Below are positions 19,015-28,068 of a stretch of 64,000 nucleotides of DNA, piece after piece. The DNA comes from Veronia pacifica (lineage in GTDB: Bacteria; Pseudomonadota; Gammaproteobacteria; Enterobacterales; Vibrionaceae). The notes under the pieces are model-generated. The model worked only from the letters and a program-made list of their open reading frames with translations, was not told where the DNA came from and made no database searches. The number at the start of each line of letters is the position of its first letter. Positions within the stretch are counted from its first letter, which is position 1. The DNA lies in contig NZ_LYBM01000013.1 of assembly GCF_001707825.1 (NCBI RefSeq), forward strand, positions 41,153-105,152, written 5' to 3'. The translations under genes were made by a program, and so were the position numbers.

Positions 19015-21105
19015 TTGCAAAATAAAACACATTCCAGTTCATCCCAGAATACAGATATTCCATCAGCACCTGTGGCTAAAAAAGTGCCATATGAAATGAC
19101 ACACCACGACCACAAAAGGGTAGATAACTATTACTGGATGCGCGATGACAGTCGCAGTGACAAAGAGATTCTTGCACACCTTGAGGCTGAAAATGCCTTC
19201 ACTGACACTATGCTCTCTCACACAGAGGCCGAGCAAAATGTACTCTTTGAGGAGTTAAAAGGACGAATCGTCAAAGACGACAGCTCTGTCCCGGTGAAAA
19301 AAGGCAACTTTTTTTACACCACAGAAGTCAGCGGCGACAACGAGTACCCGGTTTACGTAAGAGCAGATAATTTTGATGGTGAAAACAAACTGACTCTGTT
19401 GGATGTTAACCAATTAGCCAGCGAGCACGAGTATTATCATCTGTCAGGTACCAGCATAAGTCCTGATGCCAATCTTCTTGCTTACGGTGAAGACACACTG
19501 AGCAGAAGAATTTACACGTTAAGAATTAAAGACCTTACGACAGATCAGCTACTTAAAGATGAGCTGGCTGGCACTTCTGGTCAAGTCGTGTGGCAGAATG
19601 ATAATAAAGCGTTTTACTACATCAAAAAAGATGAACAGACGCTGCTTGAATATCAGGTTTACAAGCATGAATTAGGGACTGATCAGTCAGAGGATGTGCT
19701 GATTTACGAAGAAACTGATCTGTCTTTCTACACCTTCCTCTCAAAAAGTAAGGACGATACAGAAGTCTACATCTGGCATTACAGTACTGACTGTAAAGCC
19801 GTATCTGTGCTTTCTGCGGATGATGCCAATGCAGTGCCTGAGCTGTTTTATCCCCGTGAACATGGGCTTGAATACTCCATCGAAAAACACGGAGATAGCT
19901 ATTTTGTTTTAACTAACCATAAGGCAACAAACTTTAGGTTGATGACAACCAATGCCGCAGAAAAATACGATATTGATTTGTGGCAAGATGCTGTTGAACC
20001 AGAGACGGATGCTTTACTGGAAGATTTTGAGCTTTTCGAAAACCATCTCGTCTATCAAAAAAGAAAGGATGGGATCACATCAATAACCGTTCGCGAAATC
20101 ACGTCCGGTTCAGAATATCAGTTGCCATTTGAAGAGCAGGCCTTCACGGCTGGTATGTCTGGTAATATCGAGATGGATGCACCTGCTGTCCGTATCTATT
20201 ACTCCAGTTTAACGACACCAGCATCCAGTTATGATTTTGAATTGACCACTGGCCATTCAACATTGCTGAAACAACAAAAAGTGCTTGGAGAATTCAGCCC
20301 GGATAATTACCAGTCTGAACGTATCATGGTGACAGCACGAGACGGTAAGCGCGTCCCTGTTTCTCTTGTTTACAGAAAAGATTCCTTCAAACAAGATGGG
20401 ACTAATCCGCTGTATCAATATGGTTATGGATCCTATGGTGCAACAATTGATCCAAGCTTCTCCAGAAATTGGCTTAGCTTGCTAGACCGTGGTTTTGTGT
20501 GTGCAATAGCTCATATCCGCGGTTCTGAAATGCTTGGACGCCCCTGGTATGAAGACGGTAAATTACTCAATAAAATGAATACGTTTACCGATTTTATAGA
20601 CGTGACAATGTCACTTGTTGAACAGAAATATTGTGCCGATGATAAGGTATTTGCTGTTGGTGGCTCGGCAGGTGGTCTCCTGATGGGTGCCGTTGTTAAT
20701 ATGGCACCAGAACTTTATCGTGGTATTGCTTCTCATGTTCCCTTCGTCGATGTCGTCACTACCATGCTTGATGAATCTATCCCGCTTACAACCAATGAAT
20801 ACGGTGAGTGGGGCAATCCCAACGAAAAAGTCTATTACGACTATATGCTGAGTTATTCGCCTTACGACAACATCACGCCGCAGGCATACCCACATATCTT
20901 GGTGACCACTGGTTTACATGACTCGCAAGTACAGTATTTTGAGCCTATGAAATGGGTTGCGAAGCTACGTGAGCTAAAAACTGACAACAACAAATTACTG
21001 TTTAAAACAGATATGGAGGCAGGACACGGAGGAGCATCAGGACGCTTCAAAGCGCTCCACGACAAAGCGCTAGAATATGCCTTTTTCTTTGATTTACTGA
21101 AATAA
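19015..21105 (+). CDS. ptrB: Oligopeptidase B (prolyl oligopeptidase family, S9A)
   Basis: A 696-residue cytosolic serine peptidase. The N-terminal beta-propeller (about 80-410) opens with the family signature VDNYYWMRDD. The C-terminal alpha/beta-hydrolase holds the nucleophile in GGSAGGLLMG (Ser near 548), the Asp region in GLHDSQV (near 635) and the His in GHGG (near 670). The block RGSEMLGRPWYEDGK is characteristic of oligopeptidase B, which cleaves short peptides after Lys/Arg. Translation seems to start at a TTG with AGAGGA upstream, as the preceding ATG is cut off by a stop. No signal peptide. Confidence 0.95.
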   Translation: MQNKTHSSSSQNTDIPSAPVAKKVPYEMTHHDHKRVDNYYWMRDDSRSDKEILAHLEAENAFTDTMLSHTEAEQNVLFEELKGRIVKDDSSVPVKKGNFFYTTEVSGDNEYPVYVRADNFDGENKLTLLDVNQLASEHEYYHLSGTSISPDANLLAYGEDTLSRRIYTLRIKDLTTDQLLKDELAGTSGQVVWQNDNKAFYYIKKDEQTLLEYQVYKHELGTDQSEDVLIYEETDLSFYTFLSKSKDDTEVYIWHYSTDCKAVSVLSADDANAVPELFYPREHGLEYSIEKHGDSYFVLTNHKATNFRLMTTNAAEKYDIDLWQDAVEPETDALLEDFELFENHLVYQKRKDGITSITVREITSGSEYQLPFEEQAFTAGMSGNIEMDAPAVRIYYSSLTTPASSYDFELTTGHSTLLKQQKVLGEFSPDNYQSERIMVTARDGKRVPVSLVYRKDSFKQDGTNPLYQYGYGSYGATIDPSFSRNWLSLLDRGFVCAIAHIRGSEMLGRPWYEDGKLLNKMNTFTDFIDVTMSLVEQKYCADDKVFAVGGSAGGLLMGAVVNMAPELYRGIASHVPFVDVVTTMLDESIPLTTNEYGEWGNPNEKVYYDYMLSYSPYDNITPQAYPHILVTTGLHDSQVQYFEPMKWVAKLRELKTDNNKLLFKTDMEAGHGGASGRFKALHDKALEYAFFFDLLK

Positions 21106-21122
21106 CACGAGTCCTAGGAAAA

Positions 21123-21156
21123 AAGACCTGCGGGCGAATCATCTACTGCAGGTCTT
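21123..21156 (+). terminator. Hairpin terminator after ptrB
   Basis: AAGACCTGC and GCAGGTCTT form a perfect 9-base stem 17 bases past the stop codon; the downstream T-rich stretch is weak (TCTTAT). Confidence 0.65.
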
Positions 21157-21191
21157 CTTATAAAAATACCCTCCTACTAAAGGGAACAAGG

Positions 21192-21872
21192 ATGATTGAA
21201 TGGCAACCGGATCGTATTTGGTATCAGACAGGCAAATACTCGCATTGGGGGATTAGTATTGGGCTTCGGATGACAATCTTCCGCCTCGCAAACGGCGGTT
21301 TGTTAGTTCACAACCCCATAGAACTCACCGAGTCGCTAAAAGACCAGCTTGCAAAGCTTGGTCATATACAAGGAATAACGACAGTAAATACCCATCTCCA
21401 CCACTATCTATCAGATTGGTGGCTGACTTATCCCGATGCTTATTTTTACGCCGCGCCGGGCCTTGAAGCGAAAAGAACCGATATTGGATTTGATGCGCCG
21501 CTATCAACGCAAAGCCAGCCTCTTTGGCGAGATGATCTGCTTCAGACTGTATTTACGACCTACGGAGAGAATAAGGATATTATATTCTGTGACCCTGTCA
21601 CAAAAACATTGGTGTTCGGAACCGTCTTTAGTCACCTGAATCGAGGTACCCTTCTCACACAGTTTGCGGGTTTACTGACCGGACGGTACTTTGAACCCGC
21701 CACGACACCATCAACTTCAATGTATCTGGAAGAGAAAACTCAGATAAGACAATCTCTACAGGAAGTTTTGTCCTGGCCTTTCGAATCGATTTTACCTATT
21801 CATGGTCAACCCATTGCCGGTGAGGGCAAAAAGCACATTATCAAAGCATTTAGCTGGGCACTGAATGGCTAA
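21192..21872 (+). CDS. DUF4336-like protein (metallo-hydrolase fold)
   Basis: A 226-residue cytosolic protein resembling DUF4336 proteins, which adopt a metallo-beta-lactamase-like fold. Where true lactamase-fold hydrolases have HxHxDH, this protein shows NTHLHHYLSDWW (about 57-68), and a second histidine occurs in PIHGQP near the C-terminus; FSHLNRG may supply another ligand. Metal binding is therefore uncertain. A strong AAGGGAACAAGG site precedes the ATG. It is between the ptrB terminator and the popT-like gene and has no clear pathway link. Confidence 0.7.
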   Translation: MIEWQPDRIWYQTGKYSHWGISIGLRMTIFRLANGGLLVHNPIELTESLKDQLAKLGHIQGITTVNTHLHHYLSDWWLTYPDAYFYAAPGLEAKRTDIGFDAPLSTQSQPLWRDDLLQTVFTTYGENKDIIFCDPVTKTLVFGTVFSHLNRGTLLTQFAGLLTGRYFEPATTPSTSMYLEEKTQIRQSLQEVLSWPFESILPIHGQPIAGEGKKHIIKAFSWALNG

Positions 21873-22109
21873 CTCAACCGCCTCGTTAATCTTCAACATA
21901 CATCAACGACATTTGTTATCTGCGCCTGTTTTCTATCTGGAAATCATAAGCGCTGATATAAACACGGCAGTACAAACTCTTCATCAGTAACAGGGGTAAT
22001 ATAGGAAAATACTTTATGTATTGTTGCGGCTCCAAGCCACTGAAACTCTGCTTTTTCCTGTCTTTTGAGTATATAATGACGGCCACGGATTTTAGTCAGC
22101 AGTTAAATA

Positions 22110-23033
22110 ATGAAAACACATCTACTCACCTTTTTAAAAGGTATCGCAATGGGAAGTGCAGATGTCGTCCCCGGCGTCTCTGGCGGTACAATCGCATTTA
22201 TTACCGGTATTTATGACACCCTTCTTGAAAGTATTCGCCGTGTAAACCCAAGCATCATTCCACTTTGGAGAAAGGAAGGTTTCAAAGCCGTTTGGCAGTA
22301 TGTGAATGGCTCTTTTCTGTTAGCGTTACTCAGCGGCATTCTTCTTGCGATTTTTACTCTCGCAAAAGGAGTGACATGGGGACTCACCAACCACCCTATT
22401 GTACTTTGGTCTTTTTTCTTTGGCCTGATTGTCGCTTCCGCTATTCATATGATTAAACAAGTTGAACAATGGTCTTTAGCCCGAATGGCGATGGTGGTAT
22501 TTGGTGCACTGTTTGCCTGGCAAATCACAATGGCTAATCCCTTAGCTTTTGAAGTTAATCTATTTACCGTGTTTGCATCAGGTGCGATAGCAATCTGTGC
22601 GATGATTTTGCCTGGCATATCTGGCAGCCTTATCTTATTGATTTTAGGTATGTACAGCACAGTGCTCTCCGCTGCAAAGCAGTTTGATGTTGTTACCCTA
22701 GCCGTATTTGCACTTGGGTGCCTGATCGGTTTGCTGTCCTTCTCGCATCTCTTATCATGGTTACTCCGACGTTTCCGGGAACTGACCATTACTTTCCTCA
22801 CAGGACTCATTATAGGTGCGTTGGTTAAGATATGGCCTTGGAAGGAAGTGATTAGCTGGAGAATCAATAGCGCGGGTGAGCAAGTCCCACTGATCGAAAA
22901 AAACCTGCTTCCATGGGTCTATGAGACAGTGACCTCACAACCTTCACAACTTACGATTGCTGTAGTCATGATGGTTGTTGGTTTCATGCTGGTGTTAGCC
23001 ATGGAAAAGGTGGCATACAAACTCGCAGACTAA
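22110..23033 (+). CDS. DUF368 membrane protein (PopT-type polyprenyl-phosphate translocase)
   Basis: A 307-residue polytopic membrane protein with the DUF368 signature near the start (GIAMGSADVVPGVSGGTIAF) and its repeat near residue 165 (MILPGISGSLILLILGMY). DUF368 proteins (PopT) were shown to recycle undecaprenyl phosphate across the inner membrane for cell-wall synthesis, an alternative to UptA/DedA proteins. About eight hydrophobic segments are visible. The ATG has no strong ribosome site. It is transcribed alone and is followed by a hairpin. Confidence 0.9.
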   Translation: MKTHLLTFLKGIAMGSADVVPGVSGGTIAFITGIYDTLLESIRRVNPSIIPLWRKEGFKAVWQYVNGSFLLALLSGILLAIFTLAKGVTWGLTNHPIVLWSFFFGLIVASAIHMIKQVEQWSLARMAMVVFGALFAWQITMANPLAFEVNLFTVFASGAIAICAMILPGISGSLILLILGMYSTVLSAAKQFDVVTLAVFALGCLIGLLSFSHLLSWLLRRFRELTITFLTGLIIGALVKIWPWKEVISWRINSAGEQVPLIEKNLLPWVYETVTSQPSQLTIAVVMMVVGFMLVLAMEKVAYKLAD

Positions 23034-23052
23034 GTTTTTCCCGCAAGATATC

Positions 23053-23086
23053 AAGAAAGCGGATAGTTTGACTACTCCGCTTTCTT
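23053..23086 (+). terminator. Terminator after the DUF368 gene
   Basis: AAGAAAGCGGA pairs with TCCGCTTTCTT, with an inner TAGT/ACTA extension, 20 bases past the stop codon. T-rich bases follow in the second arm. Confidence 0.7.
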
Positions 23087-23331
23087 ACTTCCCGGGTAGT
23101 ATTCCTCAAGGCCATATCCATGAAAAAAATGACTCATCTTCATTTTTCATGACAGCCAGTTACCAAGTCAAAAAAATTACCGCGCCGTCAAAAAGTTCAT
23201 TGGCAAATAGATAACAAATTTACACCCGCTTCGAGTCATCAGATTCACATCATAACCATCAAATTGTCAGTGTTCTGAATATTTACAGCTATGTTAATAT
23301 CATGTTTTAGATCATCTATTAGTCACTCTCC

Positions 23332-23781
23332 ATGGATGTTTCCTTAACTCATGTCAAAAATGTGGTTATTGCCATTTCTCTCTTCCTTTTTCTGGGTGTA
23401 GGATTTTTTTTGCCAGAGTTAGTTGTTTTCCTGACAAAAGGCGAAAAAGAAGAGACAACCAAATTTTGTGAACTTGGTATTGAGTCTTGCCATTTTCCCC
23501 TAGCAACAGTGTCGCTATCAGTACCCATTATAAAACCGCTCGAAGAGGCAGAACTAAAAGTGGTATTAGCGTCTTCAGCTCCTGAACTCATGTTGGAACT
23601 TCACGGACGAGAAATGGACATGGGTGTGTATCGCCTGAAACTTCAGAAACAAAAAGCAGGGCAATACACTGGCACTATGTTTTTGCCAGTGTGCACGCAA
23701 AAAGAGATGAGCTGGGAAGGTCATATCGTTGAAGAATCTGAGGATGTTCGATTTCCCATCAGCATTAGGATGAGCCGATGA
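23332..23781 (+). CDS. Membrane-anchored protein of a copper/oxidase assembly operon
   Basis: A 149-residue protein with one N-terminal membrane helix (about 10-32) and a periplasmic domain containing two cysteines (ETTKFCELGIESCHF). I do not recognise a named family; the size and layout resemble FixH-like or DUF proteins that travel with Sco. Its last four bases overlap the start of the Sco gene (ATGA), so the two are translationally coupled, and a PCuAC gene follows. The context points to copper delivery to cytochrome c oxidase. The CxxxxxxC pair could be redox or metal active; this is inference. Confidence 0.75.
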   Translation: MDVSLTHVKNVVIAISLFLFLGVGFFLPELVVFLTKGEKEETTKFCELGIESCHFPLATVSLSVPIIKPLEEAELKVVLASSAPELMLELHGREMDMGVYRLKLQKQKAGQYTGTMFLPVCTQKEMSWEGHIVEESEDVRFPISIRMSR

Positions 23782-24353
23782 AAGTAAAAATTCTGATATT
23801 AGCTATTGCTCTCATTGCGGGGCTGGGTGCTAGATATTATATAGACGGACAAGATACTAAGGACGCTCTTGCTCTTGGACAATTACAGAGCGGCGATAAG
23901 ATGTTAGACCTGTATGATCAGCAGGATCCACGCGTCAGAGTGGTCTACTTTGGATATACTCATTGCCCGGATGTATGCCCCACTTCCTTGGCTATCCTAT
24001 CAGCAGCAATGAAAACCTTACCGCAAGACACATTACAAAAAATCAAACCAGTCTTTATTACACTCGACCCTGAGAGAGACACAGGAAAAGTGGCGGAAGA
24101 GTATGCCAGACACTTTCACCCTAATATAGCAGGAGCTAGTGGTCCCGAAGATCAGATCAGGAAGCTCGCCGAGCGATATGGTGTGCTCTTTATGGTCACG
24201 CAATTAGAGGATTCTGCGATGGAGTATACCGTGGACCACAGTTCTTATTTTTATTTCATTGCCTCTGACGGCACGTTGATTGAAAAAGTCCAGCATACTC
24301 TCAATCCAGCCATTATCGCCGATGCGATTTTCAGAACGACTCAGAACATCTGA
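23778..24353 (+). CDS. Sco1/SenC family copper chaperone/thiol oxidoreductase
   Basis: A 191-residue thioredoxin-fold protein with an N-terminal membrane anchor and the copper-binding CPDVCP motif (cysteines near 63 and 67) plus the distal ligand histidine in TVDHSSYFYF. The TLDPERD block is typical of Sco proteins. Sco inserts copper into, or reduces, the CuA site of cytochrome c oxidase subunit II on the periplasmic face. It is encoded between the membrane-anchored protein and the PCuAC chaperone, and all three probably form one transcript. Confidence 0.95.
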   Translation: MKVKILILAIALIAGLGARYYIDGQDTKDALALGQLQSGDKMLDLYDQQDPRVRVVYFGYTHCPDVCPTSLAILSAAMKTLPQDTLQKIKPVFITLDPERDTGKVAEEYARHFHPNIAGASGPEDQIRKLAERYGVLFMVTQLEDSAMEYTVDHSSYFYFIASDGTLIEKVQHTLNPAIIADAIFRTTQNI

Positions 24354-24377
24354 CTATCACGTTTAAGGACAGTTAAT

Positions 24378-24836
24378 ATGATCAAAGCTTCAAGCTTCAC
24401 TGCGCTGCTTTTTATCTTCGCAAGCTCGTTCGCAAATGCACACATTATGTTAGACCAAGCATATGCCAGAGAAATGGCACCTAATGCCAAAACTTCAGCC
24501 ATATTTGCCAATATTCACAATCATAGTGACGATGATCGTCTGCTTGTTTCCGCCTCTTCCCCTCGGGCAGATCGTGTCGAGCTTCACGGACATTCGATGC
24601 AAAATGGGATGATGAAGATGAGAAAGGTGGAGAATATTGCTATCGCAAAAAATGGAGTTGTCTCACTTAAGCCTGGAGGTCTCCACATCATGCTTTTTGA
24701 TTTAAAATCAAGACTAAAAGAAGGCGAGTCTATTGATCTAAGTCTACACTTTGCCAATGGAGATGTAATTGAGCATCTAGTTCCTGTAAAGACCGTGATG
24801 AACGGTATGGCAATGGACTCAGATCACAAACATTGA
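24378..24836 (+). CDS. PCuAC-type periplasmic copper chaperone
   Basis: A 152-residue protein with a Sec signal peptide (cleavage likely after SSFANA) and the PCuAC copper site: HGHSMQNGMMKMR, then GGLHIMLFDL, giving the His/Met pattern of the family. The C-terminal tail MAMDSDHKH is also metal-ligand rich. PCuAC proteins bind Cu(I) and pass it to Sco or directly to CuA. It is the last gene of the trio, 24 bases after the Sco gene. Confidence 0.95.
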   Translation: MIKASSFTALLFIFASSFANAHIMLDQAYAREMAPNAKTSAIFANIHNHSDDDRLLVSASSPRADRVELHGHSMQNGMMKMRKVENIAIAKNGVVSLKPGGLHIMLFDLKSRLKEGESIDLSLHFANGDVIEHLVPVKTVMNGMAMDSDHKH

Positions 24837-25052
24837 TAGTAAAGTGAGACTTTTGCATTGAGAATGGCCAAATAAACATTTGAAATAAGAAAGTTTTTAT
24901 CTTTGCGTTTCAAGTTTGAGTCGCCCGTGAACCAATGATTGGCGTCATAATATCGAAGTAGGGTCTACTGTTAATACATATTCTACAGGAAGTAGCATTA
25001 TTATTTTGACAATGCAGTAACAGGCACACTAACAAGTATTATGAGGTTCACT

Positions 25053-25358
25053 ATGAAAAAACGTCTACTCGCCCTCGCACCGCTGGCATGTTGCGCTCTG
25101 CTGGTGGGATGCTCCAGCTCTAATGGCGTGGAGAAAAGCGTGGCGGGACTTTCAGCCAAAGTATATCAACTGTCTAGTCAGGTAGACCAACTTACTGAGC
25201 AGTTGGAGCAAGTGTCTGAGGAAGCGGCATCTTTGAAAGGCGGTATTTTTGATGCTAAAGCAACTTCAGATCTGGCATATGACGAGGCAACGCGCGCTAA
25301 CGAGCGTATAGACTTAATGTCGCAGAGCATTGTGAAGTCTCAAAGCTATGTGAAGTAG
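25053..25358 (+). CDS. Lpp-like (Braun-type) outer membrane lipoprotein
   Basis: A 101-residue lipoprotein. The ATG at 25053 is chosen because GAGG lies 7 bases before it and the product then begins with a compact lipoprotein signal MKKRLLALAPLACCALLVGC (lipobox LVGC, Cys20). The mature part is an alpha-helical heptad protein (AKVYQLSSQVDQLTEQLEQV) ending in ...SYVK, a C-terminal lysine as in Lpp that can be linked to peptidoglycan. It is slightly longer than E. coli Lpp (78). The next gene, convergent, encodes an L,D-transpeptidase, the enzyme class that makes this link. Confidence 0.87.
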   Translation: MKKRLLALAPLACCALLVGCSSSNGVEKSVAGLSAKVYQLSSQVDQLTEQLEQVSEEAASLKGGIFDAKATSDLAYDEATRANERIDLMSQSIVKSQSYVK

Positions 25359-25411
25359 GCAGACGTCAAGTTGAAATAATCGTTTCACAAGGTAGTGTTC
25401 GAAAAAAATAG

Positions 25412-25436
25412 AAAGGCGCCATGGTGCCTTTTTTGT
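25412..25436 (+). terminator. Terminator after the Lpp-like gene
   Basis: AAAGGC and GCCTTT arms with an inner CCATGG palindrome, followed by six Ts, about 55 bases past the stop. A strong intrinsic terminator, as expected for a highly expressed lipoprotein. Confidence 0.85.
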
Positions 25437-25488
25437 TGCGTATTGAAAGGTATCAATGGTAACTGACCACGCGTAGCTAGATAGCGAA

Positions 25489-26418
25489 CTATAGCGGCAT
25501 TGTTCCTACTTCGACGGGTATGCCCGACTGTACGGAGAGCGTTGCACGATATCTTATTGAGTGCAATGAATTTTCCCCTAACCACTCTGTCAATAACTCA
25601 TCAGGGCGAGAAACAAGTCGCTTGTCCTTGTCTTCTTTTGTTCTCGACAGCGGCCTGTGGGCTTCAACAAAGACTGCACCGTCAGGCTCTACACTTATTT
25701 TTACCGCCTGATTAATTATTTTCACCGTTTCGCCAACACGCGCTTTATCATACAACCAAACTATGTCTTCTGGTCGCATACGAATACAGCCAGAGCTGAC
25801 ACGGAGACCGATTCCAAAGTCTTTATTAGTGCCGTGAATGAGGTATTCACCTGAACCATAGGATAGTCTGAGGGCATGAGTACCAAGAGGGTTATCCGGC
25901 CCCGGTGGCACAACATCGGGAAGTTCAATTTCACGTTCCAGATATTCAGCCTTAATCTCTTTGGTCGGTCGCCAAGTAGGATTTTCCCTTTTGTTTCTGA
26001 TGCTGGTTGTCATTAATGGCGTTTCACGCCCTACCCTGCCAATTCCAATTGGAAAAACATGAACATTACTCTTTCCTTTTTCGAAGTAATAAAGCCTTAG
26101 CTCTGCCAAGTTGACCACTATTCCTTCATAGTCGACGACGGGTAAAATTAACTTTCTTGGGATGGTAACGAAAGTACCTGGTTCTACTAAATGAGGAGAC
26201 ACACCAGGATTCGCGGCTATCAGAGCAAGAAAGCCTACATTGTATTGTGCTGCTATGGATTCAAGATCTTCAGTTTTGTCGCTGACATGAATGATATTTT
26301 TGCCGATTATTCTGCTACCTTGCGACGGGAGCGTGTACTCTACGGCGTGTAGATTAAAAGCGAAAATTGCTAGAAGTAATAACAACCATTTACCACACCT
26401 CATCGCGTCTACATTCAT
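25489..26418 (-). CDS. L,D-transpeptidase (ErfK/YbiS/YkuD family) with LysM
   Basis: About 309 residues with a signal peptide (hydrophobic WLLLLLAIFAFNLHA), a LysM-like peptidoglycan-binding segment (about 45-95) and a YkuD catalytic domain with HGTNKD and the nucleophile in SSGCIRM (near 212). These enzymes attach Lpp to meso-DAP or make 3-3 cross-links. The start is uncertain: ATG at 26418, with a TTG at 26427 and an ATG at 26403 as alternatives. It converges on the Lpp-like gene, so enzyme and likely substrate are neighbours. Confidence 0.92.
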   Translation of the reverse strand: MNVDAMRCGKWLLLLLAIFAFNLHAVEYTLPSQGSRIIGKNIIHVSDKTEDLESIAAQYNVGFLALIAANPGVSPHLVEPGTFVTIPRKLILPVVDYEGIVVNLAELRLYYFEKGKSNVHVFPIGIGRVGRETPLMTTSIRNKRENPTWRPTKEIKAEYLEREIELPDVVPPGPDNPLGTHALRLSYGSGEYLIHGTNKDFGIGLRVSSGCIRMRPEDIVWLYDKARVGETVKIINQAVKISVEPDGAVFVEAHRPLSRTKEDKDKRLVSRPDELLTEWLGENSLHSIRYRATLSVQSGIPVEVGTMPL

Positions 26419-26474
26419 CCCTTGCAAAACCTCTTAAATAAATATCTGTGCGGTGGTTTGAGGGCTTTTACCAG

Positions 26475-26885
26475 TCAGAACATTAACCGGACACCAAAAC
26501 TGCCTTCAAACTCTATATCTGACCTATTTTGGCCGTACCATACAGGTCCAAATTCTCCAAAACATTCCGCATTGGTGCCTACTAGAGGAACAGAAATACC
26601 TAAACCGGTTTTTATTCCCCATTCTTTGTCGGTCTCATCAAGCCACTGAGCGCCGGTATATGAATAACCACCCAGCGTTCCTGCCCACTCAACATTCCAA
26701 AGTAAATCCAACCCTGCATGAAATTCTTCGAAACCAGCTGAAATACGGAAGTTTTCTCGGTTATAACTAATTGTGTAACCCGGTGATCCAACTGATATGC
26801 CTATAACGTTTTCGTATGCATTCGATACGGAAAGAGGAATGACAGACAGAGAGGTAACAATCACTATGTTTTTAAATATTTGCAT
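26475..26885 (-). CDS. Small secreted beta-barrel-like protein
   Basis: A 136-residue protein with a signal peptide (cleavage near VSNA-YE) and alternating hydrophobic/aromatic strands rich in Gly and Tyr, ending in FGVRLMF; the terminal phenylalanine is a usual outer-membrane barrel signal. It may be a small 8-stranded or partial barrel of the outer membrane. It lies upstream of the L,D-transpeptidase on the same strand, 56 bases away, and could share its transcript. I do not recognise the family. Confidence 0.75.
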   Translation of the reverse strand: MQIFKNIVIVTSLSVIPLSVSNAYENVIGISVGSPGYTISYNRENFRISAGFEEFHAGLDLLWNVEWAGTLGGYSYTGAQWLDETDKEWGIKTGLGISVPLVGTNAECFGEFGPVWYGQNRSDIEFEGSFGVRLMF

Positions 26886-27048
26886 AGAGTTTATCTAAAA
26901 GTTGAAGTGAATTTCACTGTCACTCTAGTTGTGTAACACTAGGTTTTCCATATTCGAGTCATATTTTTCAGTATTGGTACAAGTTTAGTGAAAGTATTAG
27001 GAATTTAGGTCGGTCTTATCGGGACAAGCAAGTCAAGGAATAGTAATT

Positions 27049-28068
27049 ATGCTCATAAAATCAAAGAAGCGATCGGAATTGTCAGAGAACGAACTCACCT
27101 CTGAGCAATCATATTTATCGCGACGTGATGCCTTAAAAAAGTTTGGTATTGCTGCGGCTGCTCTGCCCGTTGCGCACAATGCAAACGCTGATTTATTTGG
27201 TTTTTTTTCAGGTGACGACGACAAAAAACAAACAAAAGCCTTCAAGAGAGATGTATTAACTGCGAAGAAAACCGATTACGGGCAGTCATTAACGATGACA
27301 CCCGAGAAAAAGATTCTTACCTATAACAACTTTTATGAATTTGGCACTGGAAAAACAGATCCTGTCGACAACAGCCAAGGTTTTGTCGTTGATCCTTGGA
27401 AGCTTGAAGTGACAGGTTTAGTGAACAAGCCGTTGACCTTGAATTACCAAGATCTTCTCTCTCGCTTCCCGATAGAAGAAAGGCGCTACAGGATGCGTTG
27501 CGTTGAGGCATGGTCAATGAACATTCCATGGTTGGGTTTCCCTCTATCTGAGTTACTCAAGGCGGCAGACCCACTCGGTAGCGCGAAATATGTCGCATTC
27601 GAAACCTTGTACGACCCAAAGCAAATGCCGGGGCAAGCATCGTCATTTACCGGCGGCGGTATTGATTATCCGTATGTAGAAGGACTTCGTATTGATGAAG
27701 CAATGCACCCTTTGACGCTATTAAGCGTTGGCCTGTATGGCAAAACTCTGGCTCCGCAGAATGGAGCTCCGATACGACTTGTTGTGCCTTGGAAATACGG
27801 TTTTAAAAACATTAAATCCATCGTCAAGATCCACTTGCTGGAGAAAAAACCACCAACCACATGGAATATACTTGCAAGACATGAGTACGGTTTTTACGCC
27901 AACGTTAACCCAGAAGTAGACCATCCGCGATGGAGTCAGGGGTCAGAGAGATTTATTGGAGAAGGAACAGTATTTAGCTCACAACGACAAAAAACACTCA
28001 TGTTCAATGGATATGCTGAAGAGGTTGCCAGCCTATATTCTGGGATGGACCTCACCAGGGAGTTTTAA
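27049..28068 (+). CDS. msrP: Protein-methionine-sulfoxide reductase, molybdopterin catalytic subunit
   Basis: A 339-residue MsrP (YedY) protein. A twin-arginine signal ([17 protein letters not shown], about 26-42) sends the folded molybdoenzyme to the periplasm. The molybdenum-ligating cysteine is in [10 protein letters not shown] (near 149), and the [13 protein letters not shown] block near the C-terminus is typical. It repairs oxidised methionines in periplasmic proteins using electrons from quinol through MsrQ. Its stop codon overlaps the msrQ start (TAATG), so the pair is coupled. Confidence 0.97.
   Translation: MLIKSKKRSELSENELTSEQSYLSRRDALKKFGIAAAALPVAHNANADLFGFFSGDDDKKQTKAFKRDVLTAKKTDYGQSLTMTPEKKILTYNNFYEFGTGKTDPVDNSQGFVVDPWKLEVTGLVNKPLTLNYQDLLSRFPIEERRYRMRCVEAWSMNIPWLGFPLSELLKAADPLGSAKYVAFETLYDPKQMPGQASSFTGGGIDYPYVEGLRIDEAMHPLTLLSVGLYGKTLAPQNGAPIRLVVPWKYGFKNIKSIVKIHLLEKKPPTTWNILARHEYGFYANVNPEVDHPRWSQGSERFIGEGTVFSSQRQKTLMFNGYAEEVASLYSGMDLTREF

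Noticed and set aside
25006..25036. TTGACA with a -10-like hexamer before the Lpp-like gene
   Set aside because: The resulting start site would fall at or after the ribosome site, so it is not a plausible promoter for this gene.
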